Source of the DNA: Volutella citrinella
Lineage: Eukaryota; Ascomycota; Sordariomycetes; Hypocreales; Nectriaceae
Reading direction: 5' to 3'
Assembly (NCBI GenBank): GCA_034401135.1
Contig: JAWZSP010000004.1
Location: 496,001 to 560,000, forward strand
DNA: 64,000 nucleotides
The notes beneath the pieces are model-generated. The model made no database searches. It was not told the DNA's origin and saw only the letters and a program-made list of their open reading frames with translations. Positions 1 to 12,106 of this stretch are shown piece by piece (position 1 is the stretch's first letter; each line of letters opens with the position of its first letter). The position numbers and the translations under genes are program-made.

Positions 1-2
1 CC

Positions 3-302
3 GACTCGGAGTATTTTCGGGCATGGAACCACCTCGATGTTGGGCTCCATGTTCCGCCGGGATTCACCAACCGCCGACGGATCTGGCAGCTTATTGAAGA
101 CATGGACCCCAAGGAGTTGGGGTTTGAGGCCATGAGGGATAGCGATGATATTACTTATGATGTTGATCTGGAAGAGTTCAGGGAACTGAGGGAAAGTGAT
201 TACCTTGATCCCAGTGACGTGGATTCGGAAGCTCTTGCTGCAGGTGTGGACATGGAGCCTTGGGAGTTGATTGAGGATGGGGTAATCAAGCAATGCATAT
301 AG
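3..302 (+). CDS. 3' end of an unidentified protein (partial)
   Basis: The frame is open from base 3 to the TAG at 300-302 and gives about 99 residues, so this is the last exon, or part of it, of a gene that begins outside the window. The peptide is acidic and begins DSEYFRAWNHLDVGLHVPPG; the tail is rich in Asp and Glu with repeated short DxEEF/DPSDVDSEAL-like stretches. No family is recognised. An ATG lies at 102, but the open frame continues upstream of it with similar composition, so it is probably internal. The gene converges on the hydrolase at 368-1597, leaving only 65 bp between the two stop codons. Confidence 0.55.
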   Translation, partial: DSEYFRAWNHLDVGLHVPPGFTNRRRIWQLIEDMDPKELGFEAMRDSDDITYDVDLEEFRELRESDYLDPSDVDSEALAAGVDMEPWELIEDGVIKQCI

Positions 303-367
303 ATTTAGTAGTGCCGTGGCGTGAATGTATATTACGCCCTCAAGACCACCTCGTGCGAGCACCAACA

Positions 368-1597
368 TCACAGCGAAGTTTTTGAATGCTCCCTCTTCCA
401 CTCATTGTGTCTGTGGTAAATGTCCCGCTTAAACGTCTCCTTGAGCTCCGTCATGGCCTCGATGTCGACGGGAAGCTTGGCCTGCCAGGCACACAGCGTG
501 CAAAGGTCCCGTTTCCGGTCAATGGTCCAGTTCAGCGTCATCCCGCCGGTCCACGACATGGTACCCTCGCCAAAGTACCCCGGAATGTCCTCGAGCACCA
601 CGAAGCCGCCCAGCCCGTAGCCCGCCCTGGTCCCCTTATCCACGCCCAGACGCATCATCTCGCCATACGGCCCGTTCATCAGCTTCTCGTGGCCCGCCTC
701 GGCCTCGGGCCCAAGGTGCTGCTGGAACATGCCCTCCGTGGTCGCGCTCCGGAGCACCTTACCGTCGTCGGCCAGCAGCGAGCGAAGAACCTTGAGATAG
801 TCGTTCCCGGCCATGAACATCCCATGGCCGCCAAAGTCACCCTCGCGGCTGCTGTTCATGTCGATATCCCCGCCAAGAACCGCCAGGCCCTTGGCCCCTG
901 GGTCGTCTGGGTTGAGGTCGACGAGGCGCTGACGTAGGTCTGGTCTGGTGACGGGGTAAAACTGCCCTGAGCTGATGTCTAGCGGGTCAAAGATGCGCTT
1001 CTCAATGTATTCGCTGAGACGAAGACCCGTCACGCGCTCCACAATGCGCCCGGCCCAGTCAATGCTGGGCCCGTACATCCAGTTGGAGCCAGGCTGGAAA
1101 ACGAGCGGGTAGTCAAACGACGCCTCAACGGTGTGAGTCTTCTCCTGCTGTTGAGGGCCAACCTTCTGGCGCCACTGCGCGAGCTGCGGGTCAGCAAATT
1201 CGTAGACCAGCCCCGAACTGTGCGTGAGTAGCATCCTAAGCGTGATGCCCCGGGCCTGCTCCTCGTACATGGCCGTATCGCCATCGTCAGAGAAACCCTT
1301 CAAGACTTTCTTGGCTGCCAGCTCGGGCGCAATCAAAGAGAGGTCATCATCTAGAGTCAGCAACCCATCCTCAACGCACTGAAGGGCTGCAATGGTGGTG
1401 AGGAGTTTGGTTCCCGAGGCCAAGTATAGCACGTCATCAAACCGCTGGGTTACCCTCTCGCCTGACAATAGAACTCGCTCCCCCGGGGTATTCTCGTAGA
1501 CAAAAGTGCCTCCGCTGTTAATAGCGCAGAGGACAGCACCGTTGATCTTCCCAGCCTCAATGGCATTCTTGACGGCCGCATCAATGTCGGTAGCCAT
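368..1597 (-). CDS. Beta-lactamase-fold serine hydrolase / transesterase family protein
   Basis: Intronless 409-residue protein of the serine beta-lactamase/penicillin-binding fold (class C-like, EstB/LovD type). The SxxK nucleophile motif is SGTK at residues 61-64, after LYLA, and the Tyr motif is YGPS at 175-178, where this family usually has YxN or YxS. A Gly-rich strand near the end (TMSWTGGMTLNW) takes the place of the KTG/HxG box. This layout fits esterases and the acyltransferases of fungal polyketide pathways such as LovD, as well as many uncharacterised hydrolases. No signal peptide is visible, so a cytosolic enzyme is inferred. Length is normal for the family (about 390-420). The ATG at 1597 is followed by a plausible mature N-terminus. 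No biosynthetic backbone gene is nearby, so the substrate is unknown. Confidence 0.85.
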   Translation of the reverse strand: MATDIDAAVKNAIEAGKINGAVLCAINSGGTFVYENTPGERVLLSGERVTQRFDDVLYLASGTKLLTTIAALQCVEDGLLTLDDDLSLIAPELAAKKVLKGFSDDGDTAMYEEQARGITLRMLLTHSSGLVYEFADPQLAQWRQKVGPQQQEKTHTVEASFDYPLVFQPGSNWMYGPSIDWAGRIVERVTGLRLSEYIEKRIFDPLDISSGQFYPVTRPDLRQRLVDLNPDDPGAKGLAVLGGDIDMNSSREGDFGGHGMFMAGNDYLKVLRSLLADDGKVLRSATTEGMFQQHLGPEAEAGHEKLMNGPYGEMMRLGVDKGTRAGYGLGGFVVLEDIPGYFGEGTMSWTGGMTLNWTIDRKRDLCTLCAWQAKLPVDIEAMTELKETFKRDIYHRHNEWKREHSKTSL

Positions 1598-2000
1598 GGT
1601 TGAGAGTGGGAAGAATGGCCCCGGAAGTTATCAACAACAGGACAAGATCTTATTGCTGCAACAACCCAACGTTACGTTCGATTACGGGGACAGGGACGGG
1701 AGCACGTGCCTTGGCTCAGCCCTACGCTACGACCAATGGATCGTGCATGATGCGGGGCAAGGGTGGGCTGCTGTGGGACAGTCTTGAAGTTTCGATCGAC
1801 GTCATCCTCAAAACGCGAAACACATGCCCAGCCTTGGCCAGCATGGGGGATTTTGTGACAGGAAATAATTTATTGCCTCGAAAGGATACAGAAAAACCAT
1901 GCTAGCTTCGACATTCTGGCCAATCAACTTATCCCTTGAAAAAAAACCTGTCCATCACAACCCCCCCTCATCTCCTGCGAAACCCCAAGCCTCTTGCTGC
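1598..2000. other. Intergenic, hydrolase promoter and ATPase 3' region
   Basis: 403 bp between two genes on the minus strand: upstream of the hydrolase start and downstream of the ATPase stop. It contains an A/T-rich stretch near 1860-1945 that would suit the ATPase 3' UTR. I see no gene here. Confidence 0.6.
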
Positions 2001-5000
2001 TTAGACCTCACCATGGGCGTGAGGGATGGGGTGCTCAATGTAGCCAATCTTGAACCTTCTCTTGACAGCCTTGTAGATCTCCAGGCAGCCAATGTACATA
2101 ACAACCGCGGCGGCAACCACTCCCCACTCCCAAGACAGACCCTTGTGCTTGAAGACGTGGCTGTTGAGGTAGGGGATGTAGATGACGGGGAACGTAGCAA
2201 GGAAACCGGCAACGACAGACCAGAAGAGGAACCTGTTGTCATAGACGGTCCTGAAGACAGAGAAAGGACCGGACCATCGCTCGTCCATGGCGAACAAGCT
2301 GCGATGGAAATGCTTCACTTCCCACGCAGTGACCAGCAGAAGGAAGCTCAGTACAGAGAAGGTTGTGGCTCGGGCACGGTACACATCATCGCAGCCAAAG
2401 GTACCAGCTTCGTTGCAGCCCTCGGGGAACGCGTGATACCCACCAGTGGCGCCATAGGCGACAGTAGTAAAGGCAAACAGACACAAGCTTCCCATGAAGA
2501 AACCGTACATGAGCTGATCCCGAACCAAGTCCTTGGAGAAAACACCGGTTCGCAGATTGCGGGGAGGGCGCTTCAGAATATCAGGGGACGCTTCTTCGAG
2601 GCCAAGACCAAGGGCAAGGGGCGAAGACGTAATCAAGTTGGCCCAGAGAATCTCCAGAGGCGACAGAGGGAAAACTGAAACACCCTTCTCATCCTTGAAG
2701 GCGAGACCGATCAGCAGGAGAATAACTTGGGCCAGGTTAGAGGTGAGAAGGTGCAAGAGGAACTTCTGGATGTTGTCCGCCAGACGACGTCCCTCCTTGA
2801 TACCAGTCACGATAGAGGCGAAGTTGTCGTCAGTGAGGACCATGTCGGCGGCCTCCTTGGCGACGTCACTGCCGCGGTCGCCCATGGCAATACCGACATC
2901 GGCTTGCTTCAGGGCGGGCGAGTCGTTGACACCGTCACCAGTCATAATACAGAAAGCTTTGCGGCGGTGGAGCGCCTCAATCATTCGAACCTTGGTCAGA
3001 GGACTGCAACGGGCAAGAACAATGGGGAGTTCGTCCAGCGTATCGATTTGAGCATCCGAGAGATTGCCGAAATCCGAAGCAGCCATGACCTGGTTGGGGC
3101 GAAGGGGTCGGTCGCGGGTTAGAATGCCGACCTCATACGCGATAGCAGTAGCGGTCTTGATGTGGTCACCAGTGACCATGTGGACCGTAATACCGGCGGC
3201 GTGGCACTGGGCTACAGCACCCGCAGTCTCGGTTCGGGGAGGATCATAGAGACCAGCAAGACCAAGGAACTCTAGATCGCACTCAACCTGAGCTCGATCG
3301 GTGCAGTCTTGCTTCCGGCCAGTCATGGACTTGGTGGCGATACAAAGGACGCGCAGACCTTGGCCAGCGAGGTCCTCAGCCTTGGCCAGAATCTCTTTTT
3401 TGAACTCCTCTGTTTCGTTAAGCTTAGTAAGGAGAACCTCAACGGCTCCCTTGGTATAGACTTGAGCGGTCTTCTCAATGTCGTTGCCGTAGACAACGCT
3501 CATGAGCTTGACGGACGAGTCGAATGGGTGCTCGGCAATGAGCGAGTCACCGGGTGACTTCTGCTGACCGAAGCGCATGGCAAAGACCCTGAGGGCGATC
3601 TCGGTAGGCTCACCGATTGCCTTCCAATCGGCGCTTCCAGTAGCCGTGATGACGCTGCTAGAGTCGGTCTCTGGCTCCTTTTTGCCATCAGTCACGCTAG
3701 AGTTGTTGCACAGAATCAAGGTGTTGAGGAAGGCGTTCAGACAGCTTCCTGCCAGATCGCTGGACCAAACAACCTTGCCGCTACCGGGGTCATAGGGGTT
3801 AGACGTTCCCTCGACGCTTCCGGAGAGATTGCCACGAAGCCAGACCTTGCGAGTGATCATGCGTCCTTGAGTCAGAGTACCAGTCTTGTCAGAGCAAATG
3901 TTGGTAACACCACCGACTGCCTCGAGCGACGGCATCTGACGAACGATGACGTTTCCTTGGACCATTGCCTTGGTGGCGACGGCCATGGTAACAGTCAAGA
4001 CCGCGAGAAGAGACTCGGGAATGACGGCAACACCGACGCAAATTCCGTAGAGCAGAACCTCATCGCTGATCTTGAATTTGGCAGCGGAGAAGACGATGAT
4101 GGCAAGCAGGATAGCGAAGGCGAACAGGAGCAGTGCGAACTTGCTGAGGGTAACCTGGAGGGGAGTACCCGTCAGACCTAGGATACCGCAAAGCGAACGG
4201 TAAAACCTGACGCAGAGCTTGGCCACAGGGCCGTACTGCTTGTCGTCATCCTTGGTCTTGCGCAGGAGCTCAGCAATCTGGCCAATCTCGGTCTCCATTC
4301 CAGTGGAAATGACGATACCGGTGGCACGGCCGCGAGTGACAGAGCTTCCAGAGTAGGCCAGGTTGACGCGGTCACCAATGGGCATGTCCGGGTCGTTGTA
4401 GACGGCATCAGGCTTCTTGCTAATGGGGACGGATTCACCAGTGAGGAGGGCCTCGTCGGTCGAAACGTTCATGCCCTGGATCAGGCGCAAGTCGGCAGGC
4501 ACGACATCACCGGTTACCAGGGACACGATATCACCCTTGACAAGGGTCTCGGCCTTGACGGTCTCGTCGATGCCATTTCGGATAACCTTGCACTTGGGGG
4601 TCGACAGAGCGTAAAGCGACTGGATGGTCTGCTCTGCACCGTAGTCCTGAATGAATCTGCAAAAGAGGGACGCAGGGTTAGTAAGGTGAGAGAGCAAATG
4701 GGACTTGGGGCTGCTGGCGGAGTTGGATGGAATGGGGCAGCCCCGATGAGGCGACAGGATTCGGCCTTTATTTTCTTTTGGAATTGGGGCATCGAAGATC
4801 ACTGGCTTCACCGAGACGACAGACTATGCGAGGGTGCGTGTTTCTCTTTGGGACTCGCTCGCTCGGTTTATGCACATACCCTACAACAATGTTGAGTACA
4901 ATGACGGCGGCGACGACACCGCCCTCAATGTAGTCCTTGATGGCGAAAGACAAGGCCGTAACGGCGATGAGGACACAGGTCAATGCATTGGCGACCTGGG

Positions 5001-5301
5001 CCAGGAAGATCTCCCAGACGGAGATGCCCTTGGCACCTTTGATGGAGTTGGGGCCGTCCCGAGCCAGGCGGGCGGCAGCTTCCTCAGAGCTCAGACCATT
5101 GTGGACGTCGGTGTCAAGATCACGGGCGACGGCCGCAACGGAGAGAGTGTGCGGAAGGGAGGGTTTCTCTGTAGCTATTCCACGTGGCCCACATATAGGG
5201 GGCTGGTCGTCCTGACTCACGCTGGCGACGGTCGACGAGTCCGACGGGGAGCTGGCGTTGGCGGCACCATTCGTAGAGGTGGAACTGACGGCTTCTCCCA
5301 T
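2001..5301 (-). CDS. P-type cation ATPase, subfamily IID (ENA-type Na+/K+ efflux pump)
   Basis: Two exons, 4880-5301 and 2001-4656, with an intron at 4657-4879 (donor GTATGT, acceptor GCAG). They encode 1025 residues. The junction restores LNIVVGFIQDYGAEQT, the conserved end of TM2. Motifs in order: TGES at about 213, PESL in TM4 at about 354, the phosphorylation site DKTGTLT at Asp397, the MVTGDH nucleotide loop, and TGDGVND at about 713, then C-terminal membrane segments. The LYDPPRxET and VHMVTGDHxxTAxAIAxEVGIL blocks match fungal IID pumps rather than PMR1 or PMCA types. Such pumps export Na+ or K+ at the plasma membrane under salt or alkaline stress; the ion specificity here is inferred, and an ACU-like uptake ATPase is the main alternative. 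A polypurine tract on the plus strand near 5405-5475 gives a pyrimidine-rich leader. Confidence 0.88.
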
Positions 5302-8300
5302 CGAATGGGTGTTGGTTGGCGGGATATAGGACTGGGGAAAAGAATGAAGAGGGTTTGATTCTGTAAGGTTGAACCACGAGGGATCAGGGTACAGATGTAT
5401 GGGAGTGGCGGAAAGGCGCGAGACCTAAGGGGGAAAGAAGGAGGAATTCGAGGGGAAGGTGGGAGGAAGGCGGCTCTTATATCTGTAGAAGGGCGACTCT
5501 GACGGCTGGCCGCCAACTGCTGCCGGCCGGCGCAGTGTGTGAGTCCTTGTCGTCACGGCGGAGCAGGCGTGCGTAGGCGTGCGCCTTCCCGGTGGGAATG
5601 GTAACAAGCGCCAAGAGCCGGCAAACCAACTCTGAGGTCAGGAAGCGGCGAAGACGACACTCCCTGAACGACAGCAGCTCCAAACGGCGGCAGCGCGGGG
5701 GCGCCACTCCGTGGGCCTCTGCCAAGCGACAGGGAGAGCGCCCAGTGGAGATGGTGGGCGCATACGGTGCTGGGGCGGACGGCCGAGCAAGCTACAGGGG
5801 CCATCACCCACTATTCCTCGCTAGTGGCACAGCACTTGTCGCCCACGCGCCGCACAGTGTGAGACACCCCGGGCAAGGCAAGACTACCTGGACGGGACGG
5901 GACTGAGATCCATTGCCATTCAGTCAGTGCCCATCGCTTCACGCCCACGACTCCATACAACAAGCATGGTATTCCCTCAGGTTCCCCCGACAGAGACGGC
6001 CGAGTTCTCAAGAGTCAATCGTCAAGTTGATCAAATATAGCTGTCATCCAGTCGCGGGGATGACCACCCTGTGCACCCAAAGCTTGAGCCAGATCGTCGA
6101 GATTAGGTTTGGCTTGGGTTATGCTTGGCCGCCATGCCCTTGGCTTGGCCCCAGAAGGAACCTGCGCGCGTGCACCCATGCCAGCTCGACCAGTGTGTTC
6201 AGTGATGTCCATACAGTGCTAAATCCGAATTCTATTGGCAGACAATAGCTGAACATGTCACATCATTAGAAAAAGCCAAGAGTGCGACGTAATACGTAAA
6301 TATTTCCGGCCGCCTGTCTGCAGGGCTCGCCAGCAGGGAGTGAGTGCTATTGTTCTCCCACTGGTAGCCCCGGCGGGGTGGGTGGATCTCGACGGCGCTG
6401 ATGCGAACATTGCTTGGCAGCCATCACGCCCGCAAGGAGCCTGCCTGCGTCGTAGGTCAACTGCGAAACCCGCCAAGACTGGGCAGTGCAAGAGGTACCG
6501 GTACTTGTGGTGGCAAGCTGGCCAATCACAACGGCCTGTCTTGCGATACCGTGGTCACGAGGCCTCGACATGGAAAGTGACGGCCGTCGTTGTCGTCATT
6601 GGGGTTGCAGTAATTAGCGATCCTCGGCGTAGCGCAGTGTGCTAGGCTGTTGCGCGATGCTGTAATAATGTGCTGAGGATGCGGGCAGCAAGCCACCGAA
6701 ACAGTGATTTGGTTTGGATGGCCAAGTCAACGTATCTGGGCAAGACAGGGTCGCGGGGGTCGTCCTTCATGTCGTGGGGGGCGGGGCAGCGAGGAGGGGT
6801 AGCGCTTCGATGATGAAAGATGTTGTTTACATCGAGGAAGGGCACCAACGCTTTTGCGTGAATCAAATGAAGTCAATTGATTTAGACGTTGGCATGGCAT
6901 ACGTTGGGCGCCTTTTCCCACGAGATCGAGCTGTAGCAGCGGGCGATTCGGCTCGTCCCAGGAGGCAATCAAGGAGAGGACTTGGAATAAGGTGGAAGCT
7001 TCGTTCGGGGGTGCCCCACGAGCTTGATTGCAGGCCATCCTGCAACCGGGCAGCTAGAACCACCGCCACGCCATCGCACAGTGCGAACCCCACAGAGGTT
7101 ATGTCCCAGCCGGGTCCCAACTCCTTCGTGCTGCCAGTGATCATTACCATCTCATCGTTATCACTGTCCTTTTCATTCCGAATCTTGGTGCCAGCAGCTT
7201 CCATCGACGCGTCTCCGCTGTGCGCCGGCACATGCTGTGGTGAGGCGAGCCTAGGGAATGCGATGGAGACGGCGGCTGGGGGCGGTGGAGGCTCTTGCCA
7301 AAAAAAGAAAGGACCACCTTCTCGCCCCTGGACCCAACGTGCTACAGCACAGTGTCCTCCTGTCCCGTGCCACTCCCGCCTCTTCGTCTTGTTGTGTTGC
7401 TTCTGCTTCTGTTTGCCGTCTTTGCCATCGTCGTCTCACGAGGCTGCTCCATCCCACTGCCCCTCGTGCTCACCTGCATGCGGCCATGTTGAGTGATTGG
7501 GGACAGGTGGCTCGCGCCAATCACGGCAAACACAAGTTTGGCTGCGCAGTCCCCTTGTCCACTCACAGTCACAGACTCACAGTGGCCACCACGCGCCATG
7601 CGTCCGATCCCTGTGCCCTTTGTTCGTCCATTCCACCTTTTCCCAGACAATGCCACCGGGACCTACTCAGAAAGTAGCATCGTATCCCGGCGACCTTCTA
7701 CCAAAGAAAAAAGTCCGCGCGGGCATGTCGCCATCCCGTTTCAGGCGTCTGCTTCTGCAGCGTGCTTGCGAGACAGTGGGAGGCAGGCGAATAGAGTCAC
7801 GTCATTCAGCACGTGTCGCCCTAGTCGTGGTCCGTTAGTGGTAGTGTGTGCCACTGACAAACGGCCAACAACGGCGAGAAACCAGTCCATGAGTCAACTG
7901 GCAGGCCTCACACGCCAGTTGCTCCTGTTTGACAGTGCGGATGCAGCGTGGCTGTATTAGCGAGTTCAGTTCTCGCGTCGTGCGTGTCCGTTGGTCTTGA
8001 TCTATTCCCCGACACTAACTGGCCAAGCTCATCGTCCGTCCGATCACTCCCCTTGGCCGACTTCGTCACTAAAGGACCAGGGTCGTCTACATGAGTCGCC
8101 TGAGCAAGGAAGGTTGCGCATTGGAGTCTTGGCTTTGGAATTGCACTGTCCTGGTTGGGTGAGAGGGCCAGGAGGATGCATCGAAACAAGACAAATGCCG
8201 ACTGCTGCGCGGGATGCCAGGTAATCGAATAGCGGGCCTCGAAGGACCAGGACTGGGTGTGTGATCGTCATGTGTGTATTTTCTGCCTGTGTGTGTGTGT

Positions 8301-10471
8301 GTGTGTGTGCTCCTTGTTCGCCCTGCGCAACCAGATGAACCTGTTTGGACGGGAGTATTCCCTATACGATCTGCACTGCACTGCGCTTCGCTTTAGGACC
8401 GAATGCCGCACTCGAGAATCCCGTCGCGCGCGATTGTGGAAACCTGAGGAGAGTGAGGCGACTGGTGTCCGGTTCCGGTCTCCGAGCGGAAATGCAGACG
8501 ACGTCCGAAACAACAGGCCCGGCCCCGGGCGAAGGAGCACACCCGGTCCGCGGCCGGCCCTCCGATTTGTGGCCCAGGACCCTTGGAGCAACACTACGTA
8601 CTGTGTAGAATCCCAGACGATGTTCCGAGCATGCCCTTGTCGGCGTTCAGACGTCTCCCCGAGACGAGACAGCGAGTTCCCAGCATCAGCGGCGGCAGGG
8701 AGCTCGAATCCTCAATCAGATCGTGGCATGTACCGGTACCAGACGACGCCGCTAGCAGGCCTGCTATCTCTCTTGGTGGCACAGTGCCGCACACGACGAT
8801 GCTCGCAGGCTCGCAAAACCATACCCCAGCACATCTACATCCACATTCAACCCACATCCCCACACACACGTTATCACCAGAGGGCCTGCCTTATACCGCC
8901 GCGCAATGACACCAATTCGCGAGGATGGTCGCGGATCCATCAGTGGGACGGAGCAAACCTGCATTCGAAAAGTGGAATATTTGAAAGATGATCCCGCCAA
9001 GCAAAGCCTCAGCATCATGACTCGCTTTCCATCAACTTCCAGCGGCCAAGTCAACGCATCGTCAGCCGGGGCTTGTGCAACGCGAGCGGTCTGCTGCCGC
9101 TTTTCCGATCCCACCAGACCCCCAGCCGATAGGCCGCCTCCGAGCCGCCAGGCCCCGCGCCGAACCGGGGCGTCTCTCGGCGAGCACACGCCAGACGTGG
9201 ACGATCAGGAGCAAAAAGCAACGTGGACTGCGTCGCATCGTGAGGCTCTCGGGACAATTAGGGACGCGGCAAACCCCAATTCAAGAAGCCGAGCGCCAAG
9301 GAAGGATCGTTGTGATCCGCCTACCCTTGCACTGCACAGCACAGAATATGGCTGACCCCGGTGGAGTGTAGGGGTAAAGATGAGGCACTGTATTGGACAC
9401 ACTGGGTCAAGACAATGCCGCGCTTGGAAGAGTCGCTCTTTGGCGCGGCTGAGTTGTATTGAAGGAGGGGGGAGACGATGCGGGGAGCCCACCACAACTC
9501 CGTCCAAGCCAAGAACACCACCATACCTTATTGCCACGCCAAATGGAGCACTGTAGCATTGGGGTAATCCATCTCCCAGCATCATTCATGTCACCCATGA
9601 ATGGGTGTGCTGACTCGTTTAGGCTGAGGACGCGCCCATGCTTGAATAAGGCAACCTGCACTTTTGGCAGCCGCCCAGTCCACGTTCCGGGGCGACGTGC
9701 TCCCCAAGCAAGCCAAGCCAGGCAAGCCTCCATGGCACACTGTCACACACACTCGTACATTCATTCCACACATTCACAATGAACTCTCCTCTCAGAGGCG
9801 GACACGTGTGTGGGGTCCCAACATGGAAAACAGAAAAAATCTGGGGAACTCGGCCCTCACCTGCCTAATCCTAATTGTTTAATCCAACCTCATGCCCCGT
9901 CGCGGGGAAATGAGACGTGTCCGGGGTGGCCATGGAGAAGTGGCCCGCCCAGGAAAACTGCCGGGGGCTTCTCCTCATCTACTCAGCACGGTTCTGACCG
10001 TTTTGCTACCTGTCGGTCTCCAAACCAAGCTCCGAGAAGACAGGCCATCGTCATGGACGGACCCCTGTGATGGACACCTCGGAGAACGAACGGTCGGCTC
10101 GGAGGTCATTTGGGGGTGGAGGAAGGGGGAGAGGGTTGATATCGCCAAGACAATCCGTTGGACATGGTCGGCCGTAATGGGACAACGGCGTTAATGCGTA
10201 GACGGGCTCGCTCCTTGGCACGAGCTGTGTTATTCCATACTCGATACACCACATATGCGCGAGGACGCAATCATCGTTCGATGGGTCACAAAACTCCTGA
10301 CTCCCGAGGATTTCGCCGACGTCGATTATTGCTTCTCTTGTTATTCAATGATCGCTATTCGTTTTGTCTGTCCGCGTCTCCACACCCACAGCCCCCTGGA
10401 TCCCAGATACCCCAGATACCCGTTTCTTTCCTCCATGACCCGCGCCGGCAACTATGTGCTGCTCTATCCTC
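5302..10471. other. Long gene-free stretch upstream of the P-type ATPase
   Basis: About 5.2 kb between the ATPase start and the CLP1 stop, both on the minus strand. Open frames up to about 260 codons exist, but they show no recognisable domain, lack convincing splice structure, and have compositions typical of shifted-frame GC-rich DNA (Arg/Pro/Ser/Cys-rich). Base composition is ordinary, so this is not a RIP-degraded repeat. It includes a (TG)11 tract at 8288-8309. It may be an extended regulatory region or carry unannotated non-coding transcripts. Confidence 0.5.
8288..8309. repeat. (TG)11 microsatellite
   Basis: Perfect dinucleotide repeat of 22 bp in the long non-coding stretch upstream of the ATPase gene. 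Confidence 0.9.
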
Positions 10472-12106
10472 TTACCCCAGTAGGTTAATGAATGGCTCCG
10501 GCCACTGCCCCCACACGAGCGGCTGGTCACCAAGGCGGCCACTCACCGGGGCGAGAAGTTTAATCTTTCGGCGCTCCTCGTCCACGTCTGACACGTACAC
10601 GAAGCCAAGCACGCTGGCCGCTCGCACCGTCTCAGGCGAATCCTTGGGGGAGGCGTGCATCATGGCCAGCGTCCAGTGCTGCATGGGGGATGACGGCGTT
10701 TCTCGCACCAGCGTCGATTCTCCGCCGTGAGCCGAGACTGTGGAGTGGAAGGTTAGCCATGCGGGCTGAACAGGGTTGTTTGATCGACGATAGGGCCGAG
10801 CAGTGGCAAGGAATACGAGATGGGACATGGGCGGGTTCCGAATGGTTAGGCAGAGGGAGGCTTACAGTCTGATATCTTGTAGATGACGACGCTGTCAAAG
10901 TCGACCTGCTGAATCAGGGGGCTCAGCGTCCTCCCCACATCTCCGAAGAAGTACTCCTTAATGGCAGCTTCTCGGTGGTGCTGCAGGAAGATGTCGTCTC
11001 GCACTGCGACCCCCTCGGAGCGGTCCAAGTGGACAACGCTGATGGGCTCGCCGAGGCTCGTCCTCTCGGTTCCAAATCGCTTCGTGAGCTCGGCGTTGAT
11101 GCGACTTGACCCGATCACCACAATGACATTGACTGTTGTCCGATGTTAGCCGTCGCGCCCCACGACGAGAGGATTCACCAGGGCGTACTTGATAACTCAT
11201 CAACAATGTGTTCGACAATTTCGAAGGCATTCTTGCTCTTTTCACTGATGCCCATGCCGTCGACAATCAGCCCTGAGCTGCGCACACTCTCGTCCTCGCT
11301 CAGCCGACCACTGGCCGACCCGGCCATCTTGCTCATCAGCTCACGGTAGAAGTCGGGATCGTCGTCCGGTGACTGCCTTCCGTAGTAGAAGACGAGCGGC
11401 AGCTTGACGGGCACGCTGCTCGGCCCGCTAGTAGGCGTGCCGCCCCAGACGTCCGCAGCCTGTGCGTCCATTATGGTGGCAAAGACGGCAGCGGTCAACG
11501 TGCCCGGCAGGCTCAACACGCCCTCCTTAGGGTTGGCGTTAATCACGAGCGGCTGGTATCCCTGGCGTGTCGCGTAACTGGTCAAGGTTCGGGCGAGCGT
11601 CGTCTTGCCGCTGCTAGCAGGGCCGGTGATGAGGACACGCGGGCCCTCGCGACCGGCGCGGGCGGCCGCGCGCCGCATCTCGTTGAGCTGGCCGTGCAGG
11701 TTCAGGTGCGCGTTGGCGGGGGAGTCGGTCGGGAAGGCGTACTCGGCGACGAACTCATCATCGACGCGGCCGTCGACCTCGAGCTCGCAGCCGTGCCACG
11801 ACAGGATCTTGGACTTGACGCCCGAGAGGGTCAAGGCATTGCGCAGGGCGAGCTCGACGCCGTCGCGCTCAGCGGTGCCCGACAGGAGCTTGAGGACGAG
11901 GGACGAGCCGATGGGCACTTCGAAGCGCCATTCCCAGGCTGGGCGGAGGGTGATGACGCGCGTGGACGAGGCGGTGGGCTGGAGATGCGGGCAAGACTAG
12001 GCGTCAGCGAGGAGTGCTCGGCGCGGAGCTGGCAATGGACGGCACAGAGGGCATTGGGGAAGGTCCTCACCTGAACGGGGATCTGGCCCAGGCCTGGAAT
12101 CGACAT
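10472..12106 (-). CDS. CLP1: mRNA cleavage and polyadenylation factor CLP1
   Basis: Four exons: 12071-12106, 11189-11978, 10866-11132 and 10472-10737, encoding 452 residues. The first exon is only 36 nt (MSIPGLGQIPVQ) and joins in phase 0 to PTASSTRVITLRPAWEWRFEV, the conserved CLP1 N-terminus. The P-loop GPASSGKTT is at about 131-139 in the central kinase-like domain. The exon 2/3 junction gives DELSINVIVVIGSSRIN, and the last exon carries the C-terminal domain ending in LLAPVSGRL. In yeast, CLP1 is a cleavage factor IA subunit that binds Pcf11 in the nucleus and keeps ATP bound without being a strong kinase. The length is normal. Introns are 92, 56 and 128 nt; the 56-nt intron has a CTAAC branch site about 10 nt before its CAG. 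Confidence 0.95.

Noticed and set aside
1899..2678. Open frame of 259 codons on the plus strand
   Set aside because: Antisense to the conserved C-terminus of the P-type ATPase; no domain, and codon pattern mirrors the real gene.
6714..7496. Open frame of 260 codons in the long gap
   Set aside because: Composition jumps along its length, no recognisable domain, no splice or start context; treated as chance.
8257..8991. Open frame of 244 codons covering the TG repeat
   Set aside because: Begins by translating the microsatellite (Cys-Val run); no domain.
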